Source: Chromatiales bacterium
Lineage (GTDB): Bacteria; Pseudomonadota; Gammaproteobacteria; Steroidobacterales; GCA-2729495
Length of the DNA: 64,000 bases
Assembly: GCA_018699155.1 (NCBI GenBank)
Contig: JABIQA010000098.1
Coordinates: forward strand, 25,491 to 89,490
Direction of reading: 5' to 3'
Part shown: positions 7,708-15,456 of the stretch, piece by piece
Numbering within the stretch: the first letter of the stretch is position 1
How the letters are laid out: each line of letters opens with the position of its first letter
Notes under the pieces: model-generated
The model's input: the letters and a program-made list of their open reading frames with translations, nothing else
What the model was told of the DNA's origin: nothing
Databases searched by the model: none
Position numbers and translations under genes: made by a program

Positions 7708-8358
7708 CTAGTCTTCCTGTTGCAGGCTGGCTGCGGCTTTGGCATCAACTTCCTGTTGAGTAAGAATATCGCCAGCTATTTCTTTGGCTAACTCGGAAAT
7801 AAGGTCGCTAAGCGCCGCCACTTGTGAAGAATAGCTGCTTGACGATACCTGTTGGGTAAGCACCGTGCGCTTTGCCAGCAAGGTCACCCTAGGCCGAGGA
7901 GTAACAAGGTTCCACTGTGCCTTGAGTGTGGCAGTGTTGTTGGCATCTACGTCGAAGCGCGTGATTGTGATGAGAACCTGATAATCAAACAGCTCAATAG
8001 CATCATTGCCGACCCCGAATTCATGCACCCAATTGCTACTAAGGGCGTCACTCAGGTTTGTGGTGAGGATCCGACTAATACTTTGTTCTAGTGGCTCGAC
8101 CCAGCGATCGAATTCAGCAACCTCTACCTGATAATCATCTTGCCGGGTGACTATGTTGGGCTGTTGGAGGTAGCGCGCAATATACAGCGGACCTAGTCGC
8201 ACACTTAGCATGCTGGATGGCGAGCTATCAGTTTGGCTAATGCGTTCTTCCAATTGATAGTAGCGAGTAGGCGGAGATGAGCCGCAGGCTGCAAGGAGTG
8301 CGAGCCCGATGATGAGTGCAAGTAATTTTCCGCAGGTCTGAAATATTTTTCCAGTCAT
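7708..8358 (-). CDS. PqiC-like auxiliary lipoprotein of an MCE transporter
   Basis: This 216-residue protein has a lipoprotein signal peptide ending in LLAAC (Cys about residue 25), followed by the ABC-type transport auxiliary component fold (DUF330/PqiC-like): PTRYYQL near the start and a VEVAEFDRWVEPLEQSI segment. Such lipoproteins sit at the outer membrane and work with MCE proteins to move phospholipids between membranes. It is the last gene of the operon at 11320-7708, 10 bases after the MCE gene, and the C-terminus is rich in Ala and Glu/Asp. Confidence 0.85.
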   Translation of the reverse strand: MTGKIFQTCGKLLALIIGLALLAACGSSPPTRYYQLEERISQTDSSPSSMLSVRLGPLYIARYLQQPNIVTRQDDYQVEVAEFDRWVEPLEQSISRILTTNLSDALSSNWVHEFGVGNDAIELFDYQVLITITRFDVDANNTATLKAQWNLVTPRPRVTLLAKRTVLTQQVSSSSYSSQVAALSDLISELAKEIAGDILTQQEVDAKAAASLQQED

Positions 8359-8368
8359 TGACGTCTAC

Positions 8369-9355
8369 CTATTTTTTTTTGCCGAAAAGCAGGGATTCGG
8401 GATGCTGTTCAAGATAATCAGCCAAGACTCTGATTGATCGTGCAGCGCCCGAGACTTCGGTGAGCGCTTCAGATAGCTGCACAGACAATACCGACTGACC
8501 ATCCACCTGACTTTTAGCCGCAGCCAGAAACTGCTCTGCCTGATCGAGCGTATCGGCTAGGCCCTTGGCAGCGGGGACTAAGCTATCGTCCAGATTCTGA
8601 ATTAATGTTTGGGCACTATTAATAGCCGCGTTTAGGTCTCTGGTTGTTTCGTTCAGATCCTGAGGCAATGCCTGCATGCCCTCGCTATTCACTATAGTGT
8701 TAATGCCTGAAATCGCACTCCGCAGCTCCTGCGAGTTGGCGAGTTGATCGACGCCGCTAAGAATGCTTGTTAACTTCTGACTTAGAGCTTTAATGTCGAT
8801 ATCGCGCTTGAGTTCAGACAAGAACATTTCTGCATCTTCGATGGCTTGGGTTATGCCCGAGGTTACGCTAGGAATTTCCGGATACGGGATGGTCTCATTG
8901 TAAAATACAGCTTCGGTATTGGGTTTGAACTCCAGTTCGACACTGAGCTGTCCGGTGACAAAACTCTCGGAGTCTAGTTGCGCGCGCAGACCGTTTCGAA
9001 TCCAATTATCTATTGCAATACCGCCATCTTCTTTGGTGTACATACCAACCACCCCCGAGCCTTTTTTGAAGCGAAACTTTTTGGGGTCGATTTGGTATGT
9101 GACCGATATGAGTGTTTGCTGATTGTTAGCTGATGCGAATAGGCTGATATCGGTTACATAGCCTATGCTTACACCGCGAAACATGACATTAGAGCCGACT
9201 CGCAGACCCTTGGCCGAGTTATCAAAGTAGCTAACGAAGGTTGATTTGCTCTTAAACAGCTGACCGCCACCAAATAACATGACTGAAACAGCCAGCAGAA
9301 TAATGGCGCCAAGGACAAAGCCGCCAATTAATGCGGGTTTCGCTTTCTTGCTCAT
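8369..9355 (-). CDS. MCE-domain (MlaD-like) lipid-transport protein
   Basis: This 328-residue protein has an N-terminal membrane anchor (about 9-29), one MCE domain (about 38-125, with GLRVGSNVMFRGVSIG), and a long, helix-prone C-terminal part (about 170-328). MCE proteins form hexameric rings or needles in the periplasm and carry lipids. A single MCE domain plus a long helical tail resembles the YrbC/LetB-adjacent group more than the short 180-residue MlaD. It lies between the ATPase and the PqiC-like lipoprotein genes, so the four genes likely build one trans-envelope lipid transporter. Confidence 0.88.
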   Translation of the reverse strand: MSKKAKPALIGGFVLGAIILLAVSVMLFGGGQLFKSKSTFVSYFDNSAKGLRVGSNVMFRGVSIGYVTDISLFASANNQQTLISVTYQIDPKKFRFKKGSGVVGMYTKEDGGIAIDNWIRNGLRAQLDSESFVTGQLSVELEFKPNTEAVFYNETIPYPEIPSVTSGITQAIEDAEMFLSELKRDIDIKALSQKLTSILSGVDQLANSQELRSAISGINTIVNSEGMQALPQDLNETTRDLNAAINSAQTLIQNLDDSLVPAAKGLADTLDQAEQFLAAAKSQVDGQSVLSVQLSEALTEVSGAARSIRVLADYLEQHPESLLFGKKK

Positions 9356-9398
9356 GTGGATTCGTTTCCTCTGAGTCTGTGATGTTGCAACGCTATTG

Positions 9399-10196
9399 TC
9401 ATTTGGACTTACCCTTATCGGGCAGTTCGTTCGGCTCGCCCCGTAGCAGGAAGTTTCTCACATCCTGTATCGGTGAGGTATCCCGCAGTTCTAATGGGTT
9501 GCCAGTGGTAAGTTGAGTATGGGTTGCTGCGTCCAGGAAGACCGAGTTATCGCCGATACTGAACATGCTGGCCAATTCATGGGTGACTATAACAATAGTG
9601 GTTTTCAAGCTGTCGCGGAGCTCCAGAATCAAGTCATCCAGTAGCTTTGCGCTGATCGGGTCGAGGCCCGCCGACGGCTCATCGAAAAATAGTATTTCCG
9701 GGTCCAGAGCCATTGCGCGAGCCAGGCCAGCTCGCTTGTTCATGCCGCCGGAGATTTCGCTCGGATAATAGTCATCAAAGCCCGCCAGGCCAACCAGCGA
9801 TAATTTGTATGAGCAGAGTTCCGCAATGTCTTTTTCGCCGAGTTTTGTGTATAGGCTCAGTGGCAGGGCTATATTCTCTGCAAGAGTCATCGAACTCCAC
9901 AGGGCACCACTTTGAAACAGAGTGCCAAACTTTCGCTTCATGGCCAGTCGATCATCGTCATCAGAGCTCCAGAAGTCTTCGCCGTCAAAGCTCACGGCCC
10001 CTGCACTTGGTTCTTTTAAACCAATAAGGCATTTAAGCAGCGTGCTTTTGCCGCACCCGCTGCCACCCATAATGATAAAAATATCGCCATGGTTAACGGT
10101 GAAGTTAAGATTCTGCTGGATGATAAAGTCGCCATAGGCCATCGTCATGTCGCTAACGGTTATATGTGGTTTGGCTGTGTGCTGTTCGTTCATCAT
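9399..10196 (-). CDS. ABC ATPase of an MCE (Mla-type) transporter
   Basis: The protein has 265 residues from the ATG at 10196, which overlaps the permease stop as ATGA; a longer upstream reading frame would be spurious because it lies inside the permease gene. An ATG three bases later is an alternative. Walker A GGSGCGKSTLL, the signature ISGGMNKRAGLARA and Walker B ILFFDEPSAGLDP are all present; the SGGM signature is typical of MlaF. It powers the MlaE-like permease encoded immediately upstream. Confidence 0.9.
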   Translation of the reverse strand: MMNEQHTAKPHITVSDMTMAYGDFIIQQNLNFTVNHGDIFIIMGGSGCGKSTLLKCLIGLKEPSAGAVSFDGEDFWSSDDDDRLAMKRKFGTLFQSGALWSSMTLAENIALPLSLYTKLGEKDIAELCSYKLSLVGLAGFDDYYPSEISGGMNKRAGLARAMALDPEILFFDEPSAGLDPISAKLLDDLILELRDSLKTTIVIVTHELASMFSIGDNSVFLDAATHTQLTTGNPLELRDTSPIQDVRNFLLRGEPNELPDKGKSK

Positions 10197-11320
10197 ATTC
10201 CGATATTGATGTAGATGACTGTGAGCACTGCTGCACTGACTACAATCATCACGATACCCATGACCACCGCATTGGTTGTAGCCTGCCCGACAGCCATGGC
10301 GTTGTTGCCGCAATTCAGACCTTGGAGACAGCCGGCAATGCCAATTAGGCTGCCGTAAACAATGGCTTTGAAGAGACCACCGAACAGCGTGCTTAGGGAG
10401 AGAGCCGACTGGGTTTCCACCAGGTATTGCATGGCGCTGACATCGAGCATGCTCATGCCAACGGCAAGTCCGCCAAGAATGCCGATCAGGCTGCTGTACA
10501 TGGTGAGTAGGGGCATCATGATGATTAATGCAATGACCCGGGGCAATGCGAGAAAGTCGATGGGGTTAATGCCCAGCGTCGTCAATGCATCGATTTCTTC
10601 ATTGACCTTCATCGTGCCAATTTGTGCCGCATAGGCTGCGCCGGTGCGGCCGGCCATTATGATGGCAGTCATAATCGGCGCCATCTCACGAACCATTGCT
10701 ACTGCGACCAGATCGGCCGTGTAGATGCCAGCCCCGAACGCTTTCAGCTGAAAGATACCCACAAAGGCAAAGATCATGCCGATAAGAAAGCTGATGAGTC
10801 CGACAATGGGGAGAGCCTCGGCGCCGGCCTCTTGTATAACGAGTGCCAAATCTGATTTCCGGTAGTTTGCCTTGCCTCTAATAAGGCGTCCGAAAGATAA
10901 AACCAATTCGCCGATGAACGCGGTGATTTCAACACAGCTACCCCATATATCGAGGGTGGCATTACCGAGTCTGGTTACCAGGGAGTCGTGTCGAGCAGAT
11001 TTTCGTGCTCCCTCGCGCTCTTCAACTGTCAGTGCCAAATGCAGCAGACCGCGGGCCCCATCTGGAAGTCCGTCGAGATTTACCGACAGCTGATATTGTT
11101 TAGCGTACTGATGGATCGTGCAGAGCGAGATAAGCAGAGCGCTGTCCCAGTCATTCAGATTATCTGAGTTAAAGCTGATTGCGGCACCTTCGGTGTCGAA
11201 CTCTCCGAGCAGTTCTTCAATCGCGGGGCGTTTAGCGTTAATCACCCAGTCGCCGGAAAAAACCAGCATTGCCTGGCCGGCAGTTGACCTGTCAATAGTG
11301 AGAGTCGCGTTTGCTGTCAT
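10193..11320 (-). CDS. MlaE-like permease with N-terminal STAS-like domain
   Basis: The protein has 375 residues. Residues 1-95 resemble a STAS domain (MTANATLTIDRSTAGQAML...), the role played by MlaB in the Mla system. Residues about 115-375 are an MlaE permease with several membrane helices and the EFD-like regions MREMAPIMTAIIMAGRTGAAYAAQIGTM and EIDALTTLGINP. So the small MlaB subunit appears fused to the permease. It is the first gene of the four-gene MCE operon; transcription starts in the intergenic region shared with the PhoU-like gene. Confidence 0.9.
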   Translation of the reverse strand: MTANATLTIDRSTAGQAMLVFSGDWVINAKRPAIEELLGEFDTEGAAISFNSDNLNDWDSALLISLCTIHQYAKQYQLSVNLDGLPDGARGLLHLALTVEEREGARKSARHDSLVTRLGNATLDIWGSCVEITAFIGELVLSFGRLIRGKANYRKSDLALVIQEAGAEALPIVGLISFLIGMIFAFVGIFQLKAFGAGIYTADLVAVAMVREMAPIMTAIIMAGRTGAAYAAQIGTMKVNEEIDALTTLGINPIDFLALPRVIALIIMMPLLTMYSSLIGILGGLAVGMSMLDVSAMQYLVETQSALSLSTLFGGLFKAIVYGSLIGIAGCLQGLNCGNNAMAVGQATTNAVVMGIVMIVVSAAVLTVIYINIGI

Positions 11321-11399
11321 AATGCCAAGTATATCGATGTCATCTTGAAACCCATAATTTGGGAACTATTCAGAAATCAAAGTATCACACTGAGGGCTC

Positions 11400-11415
11400 A
11401 AATCTGTGCAGATTT
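11400..11415. repeat. Short inverted repeat in the divergent MCE/phosphate intergenic region
   Basis: AAATCT-GTGC-AGATTT is a perfect 6-base dyad with a 4-base loop, about 80 bases upstream of the MCE operon start and 120 upstream of the PhoU-like gene. It could be an operator or a chance hairpin; it does not match the Pho box that I know. Confidence 0.3.
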
Positions 11416-11535
11416 TTGAAATCGGACCCCGTCCAATTAATTGATGATTGCAAGACGAAATGGCTTTATTAGCTACTAAGACCATGCCAAAATCCGCACC
11501 TTGTACAACTGAATTAATGATGATGGGAGGAAAAA

Positions 11536-12210
11536 GTGGGAAGCTATATATCCAAGATATTCGGTGCCTCGCCTGTAGCGCCGATTCAGGAACATATGGA
11601 GATCTGCTATAAGGCCGCCAAGGAGTTGGTGGCATTCTTCGAGTATGTTAACGGTGACGACTGGGAGAAGGTGCTTGAGTCCCGGGAGAAAATCGTTAGG
11701 TTGGAGAATGAGGCTGACGATGCGAAGAAACAGATTCGCATGCAGCTTTCTCAGGCGCTATTTATGCCCGTAGCCCGCGCTGATCTGCTCGATCTAGTAT
11801 TGGTTCAGGATAAAATACCGAACCTTGCGCGTGATGTCTCAGGTTTGGTGGTTGGTCGAAAGCTGGCTATTCCGGACGTGCTTCAAGAGTCGTTCCTCGA
11901 GTTCGTCTCGCGCAACGTTGATGCCGCTAAGGGCGCACGAAAAACAATCTGGGAGCTTGATGAGTTATATGAAACCGGGTTTCGCGGTACTGAGGTCGAC
12001 TTGGTTAGGGGGCTCATTAGTGAGCTTGATCAAATCGAAAATGAAACTGATGCCCTTCAGGCGAAGTTACGCCGAATTCTTTTCGGTATAGAGAAAGACC
12101 TATCCCCGATTGATGTGATGTTTCTTTATAAGGTTATCGAATCGATTGGCGACATTGGTGATATGGCAGAGCGTATCGGCCGACGCCTAGAACTTTTGAT
12201 GAATCACTGA
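11536..12210 (+). CDS. PhoU-like (DUF47/TIGR00153) phosphate-transport regulator
   Basis: The protein has 224 residues from a GTG start with GGGAGG 5 bases upstream. The sequence is the DUF47 family found beside PiT transporters: MGSYISKIFGASPVAPIQEHM at the start, then mostly alpha-helical PhoU-like repeats with acidic residues (REKIVRLENEADDAKK). Family members are thought to control or couple to the low-affinity phosphate transporter. It is 9 bases before the PiT gene, so the two form an operon. Confidence 0.9.
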   Translation: MGSYISKIFGASPVAPIQEHMEICYKAAKELVAFFEYVNGDDWEKVLESREKIVRLENEADDAKKQIRMQLSQALFMPVARADLLDLVLVQDKIPNLARDVSGLVVGRKLAIPDVLQESFLEFVSRNVDAAKGARKTIWELDELYETGFRGTEVDLVRGLISELDQIENETDALQAKLRRILFGIEKDLSPIDVMFLYKVIESIGDIGDMAERIGRRLELLMNH

Positions 12211-12219
12211 GTAATCTTC

Positions 12220-13470
12220 ATGGAACATGCAACAATTTATTTAATATTGGCGGGTGTCTTCGGGCTCTTTATGGCTTGGGGTATTGGTGCTAATGACGTA
12301 GCCAATGCGATGGCTACGTCGATTGGTGCGAAAGCGCTTACTATTAAACAGGCAATCATTATCGCCGCAATTTTCGAATTTGCGGGTGCCGTTCTAGCAG
12401 GTGGCGAGGTGACCTCGACTATCCGCAAAGGCATGGTTGACCCAAACGCTTTTATTGGCGAGCCCGAGCTTTTAGTTTACGGCATGTTGGCGGCATTGCT
12501 TGCTGCAGGTACCTGGCTGTTTATTGCATCCCGCAAGGGGTGGCCGGTATCGACAACGCATTCTATTGTTGGCGCCATAGTTGGCTTCGCTGCCGTAGGG
12601 CTGGGTGTTGATGCCGTGAAGTGGGATAAGGTGGGAGCGATTGTTGCTAGCTGGATAATCTCTCCGCTCACCGCAGGTATCTTTGCATTTCTTATTTTTA
12701 CTTCGATTCAGAAGCTTATTCTGGAGCAGAAAGACCCGTTTGCGCGCGCTCAGAAGTACGCGCCGATCTATATATTCTTTACGGTCTTCCTAATCTGTCT
12801 GGTGACCTTGTTTAAGGGATTGAAGCATGTGGGGTTCGAGCTCACCACGTTTCAGGCTTACTTGGGTTCTGCGGCTTTAGGCGTCATTATTGCCGGTATT
12901 GGCCGGTTCTTTGTTCAGCGTATTACCATTGATAAAAAAGCCGAGAAGAAGTTCCACTATGCGACTGTGGAAAAGGTTTTTGCGGTATTGATGGTGATTA
13001 CGGCAAGTGCAATGGCATTTGCCCATGGCTCTAATGATGTTGCCAATGCCATTGGCCCCGTCGCTGCTATTGTTAGCGTGGCTCAGAGTGGGCAGGTATT
13101 GCAGAGTGCACCGCTGCCGATCTGGATTCTGATGTTGGGCGGTATTGGCATTGTGATCGGCCTTGCAACCTATGGTCGAAGGGTTATTGCGACTGTTGGC
13201 AGTCACATTACAGCACTCACGCCGAGTCGTGGTTTTTCTGCTGAGCTGGCCGCAGCATTTACCATTGTGGTTGCTTCAGGTACCGGTATGCCGGTATCGA
13301 CCACTCATGTTTTGGTTGGTGCTGTTCTGGGCGTGGGTATGGCGCGCGGTATCAGCGCGATTAACTTAGGGGTGGTTGGTCGGATTTTCCTTTCTTGGGT
13401 TATTACCGTTCCAGCGGGCGCGTGTTTATCGATTATATTCTTCTTCATCCTTAAGGCTGTTTTGTCTTAA
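12220..13470 (+). CDS. PiT-family inorganic phosphate transporter
   Basis: This 416-residue, largely hydrophobic protein has about ten to twelve membrane segments and two copies of the PiT signature: GANDVANAMATSIGAKALT near residue 23 and HGSNDVANAIGPVAAI near residue 269. PiT proteins import phosphate, often as a metal-phosphate complex, using proton or sodium gradients. The cytoplasmic loop after about 235 is charged (IDKKAEKKFHY). A strong terminator follows about 35 bases after the stop. Confidence 0.93.
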   Translation: MEHATIYLILAGVFGLFMAWGIGANDVANAMATSIGAKALTIKQAIIIAAIFEFAGAVLAGGEVTSTIRKGMVDPNAFIGEPELLVYGMLAALLAAGTWLFIASRKGWPVSTTHSIVGAIVGFAAVGLGVDAVKWDKVGAIVASWIISPLTAGIFAFLIFTSIQKLILEQKDPFARAQKYAPIYIFFTVFLICLVTLFKGLKHVGFELTTFQAYLGSAALGVIIAGIGRFFVQRITIDKKAEKKFHYATVEKVFAVLMVITASAMAFAHGSNDVANAIGPVAAIVSVAQSGQVLQSAPLPIWILMLGGIGIVIGLATYGRRVIATVGSHITALTPSRGFSAELAAAFTIVVASGTGMPVSTTHVLVGAVLGVGMARGISAINLGVVGRIFLSWVITVPAGACLSIIFFFILKAVLS

Positions 13471-13504
13471 AGGTTGCCGCCTAAGCAGGTAGGCAGAGCA
13501 GACA

Positions 13505-13540
13505 AAAAAAGGGGTGAGCATTTCTGCTCACCCCTTTTTT
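13505..13540. terminator. Bidirectional rho-independent terminator
   Basis: AAAAAAGGGGTGAGCA and TGCTCACCCCTTTTTT are perfectly complementary arms with a 4-base loop. It lies between the PiT gene (plus) and the exported-protein gene (minus) and has an A/T tract on both sides, so it can end both transcripts. Confidence 0.92.
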
Positions 13541-13558
13541 ATTACTTCTGGTTACTGC

Positions 13559-13924
13559 TTAGCTAGCAGGAATCCAGTCGCCGCCCTGGAAGCCACAACC
13601 AATTTCCAGACCGTCAGCATCGCCACTTAAGTAGTGAACTTTGCTGGCGCCTACGTCACATGTTCCAACCAGTTTGTCAGTAGCGCATGCGCCATCGCTG
13701 TGTACCGCATTAGCATTGTCGTCGGCGTTGCCCAAACCGGTACAAGATTCAGCGCCTACAGGTTCCTGACAAACATCGAAAGGACCGGCAAACATGTTTT
13801 CTTGTATAAATGTACATGCGCCTTCGCCAGTAATTTCTGGGCCACCGGTATGCGCACCGGCCATTGCTACGTTGATACTGGCAATTGCCAGAAGTGCTGC
13901 ACCAAGAATTCGAATAGATTTCAT
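13559..13924 (-). CDS. Small Cys-rich exported protein of unknown function
   Basis: This 121-residue protein has a signal peptide (about 1-22, ending VAMA) and then an acidic mature part containing seven Cys residues (GACTF, DVCQE, ESCTG, GACAT, GTCDV, IGCGF). I do not recognise a family. The Cys content suggests disulfides in the periplasm or outside the cell. It stands alone between a terminator and a divergent gene, so it is a single-gene transcript. Confidence 0.75.
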   Translation of the reverse strand: MKSIRILGAALLAIASINVAMAGAHTGGPEITGEGACTFIQENMFAGPFDVCQEPVGAESCTGLGNADDNANAVHSDGACATDKLVGTCDVGASKVHYLSGDADGLEIGCGFQGGDWIPAS

Positions 13925-14212
13925 ATTTAAGTCTCACTCGCTTATGTTGTTGTTAATTTACAAACGGATAATAACAAAGTCAGTTGACCCCGTAAGTGTC
14001 CTGATTTAACCACATCTGGCGTTGGGCGCAAGGTGGACAGCGATAAACAGTTTTGAATTGGCCAGACGGCACTGGCAATGATGTATCGGCTTGTTAGTCG
14101 GGTATCCACCCTCCGGGTGTTTACCGCACTGTGGCAGTCATTGGTGGCATGGCGAATATGGCGCGCAATAGCGTCTAAACTAATGTGGTTGCGATTGATA
14201 AGCGGAGCATTT
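13925..14212. other. Intergenic region, divergent promoters expected
   Basis: This 288-base gap separates the Cys-rich protein gene (minus) from the lipoprotein SDR gene (plus). It contains a small CACCC-TCC-GGGTG hairpin at 14107-14119. No further gene was supported; an open frame continuing upstream of 14213 from 14078 has no convincing start signal. Confidence 0.5.
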
Positions 14213-15040
14213 ATGAATTTTAGAGCGTGTCTAATTCGAGCTTTGGCCCTATGCTGCGTCGTATTTCTGGCCGCGTGCCAGCATGCCGTAACCCGTCCGG
14301 AGCCGGCAACTGCGGGATTTGTGGCGGAGCGACCAACGGTGCTAATTACGGGTTCCAACCGCGGTATCGGTCTGGCATTTGCGCAATATTACGCCGGCGC
14401 GGGCTGGAATGTGATCGCCACCGCACGCGATCCTGTCGGCGCAACAGAGCTGCAAACGCTTGCATCCACTAATTCGCAGGTGGTGATTGAGGCTCTGGAT
14501 CTTATCGATCTGGAGCGGATTGAGACATTGGGGGCAGAGTATGCAGATGTGCCAATTGATGTATTGATCAACAATGCCGCAATGCTAGGAAATTTGGAGA
14601 AGCAGAGCTTTGGTTTCTACGATAAAACGCTTTTCGATGAGGTAATGGCAGTCAATGTTTTTGGTCCGATGATGATGATAGAAGCATTTTTGCCCAGCTT
14701 GCTGGAAGGCGAGCAAAAGAAGGTTGTGACAATGTCCAGCGGCCTCGGCTCGCTTACGCTGGTCGGTGGCATGAAGGCGATGGCCTATTACCGTATCAGC
14801 AAGGCCGGCATGAATATGTCGATGCGGGGCATTCGCGCTGAGTTGCGTTCGCAGGGGATCACTGTAGCGTTACTTGCACCCGGGAGGGTTGGCACACAGC
14901 TGCTTGCGGACTCCGGTTATGATGGACCATCGTTGACTCCCGCAGAGAGCGCCGCAGCTGTCGCAAAAAATATTGAGGCGCTTACCTTGAAAGACCGGGG
15001 TAAGCCCATCAACTTTAACGGCAAGATACTGCCCTGGTAG
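14213..15040 (+). CDS. Short-chain dehydrogenase/reductase with a predicted lipoprotein signal
   Basis: The protein has 275 residues from the ATG at 14213, with GGAG 5 bases upstream. It begins MNFRACLIRALALCCVVFL followed by AAC, a lipobox that would lipidate Cys about residue 22. The mature part is a classical SDR: the NAD(P) site TGSNRGIG, NNAA, a catalytic Ser in MSSG, and YRISK as the YxxxK pair. A lipidated SDR is odd because NAD(P) is cytoplasmic. Either the signal is a cytoplasm-facing membrane anchor or the cofactor is unusual. The substrate is unknown. The next gene downstream is convergent. Confidence 0.85.
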   Translation: MNFRACLIRALALCCVVFLAACQHAVTRPEPATAGFVAERPTVLITGSNRGIGLAFAQYYAGAGWNVIATARDPVGATELQTLASTNSQVVIEALDLIDLERIETLGAEYADVPIDVLINNAAMLGNLEKQSFGFYDKTLFDEVMAVNVFGPMMMIEAFLPSLLEGEQKKVVTMSSGLGSLTLVGGMKAMAYYRISKAGMNMSMRGIRAELRSQGITVALLAPGRVGTQLLADSGYDGPSLTPAESAAAVAKNIEALTLKDRGKPINFNGKILPW

Positions 15041-15071
15041 TAACGCGTAACCGACGTCGGGTTAAGTTCAC

Positions 15072-15440
15072 TCAGCCTTCGAGTGATCGATAGTTTCTGC
15101 GTTCAAAACGAGGGGTGCAGATACAGTGAAATATAAGGTCTACGCTGCCAGGATTGTGTATCCGTTGTTTTTTGCCCGCAGGAATTAGCAGGTGATCGCC
15201 GGCAATTAAACTGAGCGCTGGCGCATCGCCGACTTCAGCAATGCCGGCACCGCTGATAATAATGTAGCGCTCGATTGTTGCTTCTACTGTATGCCACGCC
15301 GTTGTGACTCCGGGTTCGACTCTTGCGCGTGCCAGCGAGACTCCCGGGTCTGCAGCAGTGTTATGCAGTTCTAAAATATGGCAGCGCTCGTCGGTGAAAT
15401 ATTCCCGCGGGTCCGTGCTGTTGTTTTGGGGTTTAGTCAT
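15072..15440 (-). CDS. Cupin-domain protein
   Basis: This 122-residue single-domain cupin has AWHTVEATIERYIIISGAG (first motif with His and Glu) and HLLIPAGKKQRIHN (second motif with His), which would coordinate a metal. Function cannot be told from sequence; small cupins include isomerases, dioxygenases and sensors. It lies 16 bases downstream of the YyaL-family gene on the same strand, so the two may be cotranscribed. Confidence 0.85.
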   Translation of the reverse strand: MTKPQNNSTDPREYFTDERCHILELHNTAADPGVSLARARVEPGVTTAWHTVEATIERYIIISGAGIAEVGDAPALSLIAGDHLLIPAGKKQRIHNPGSVDLIFHCICTPRFERRNYRSLEG

Positions 15441-15456
15441 GGCAGGTTGCTTCGAG

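Noticed and set aside
10197..10313. Upstream extension of the MCE ATPase
   Set aside because: Lies inside the permease gene in another frame, while ATGA at 10196 gives a standard coupled start.
14078..14212. Upstream extension of the SDR frame
   Set aside because: Residues do not look like protein, and a good ribosome binding site precedes 14213.
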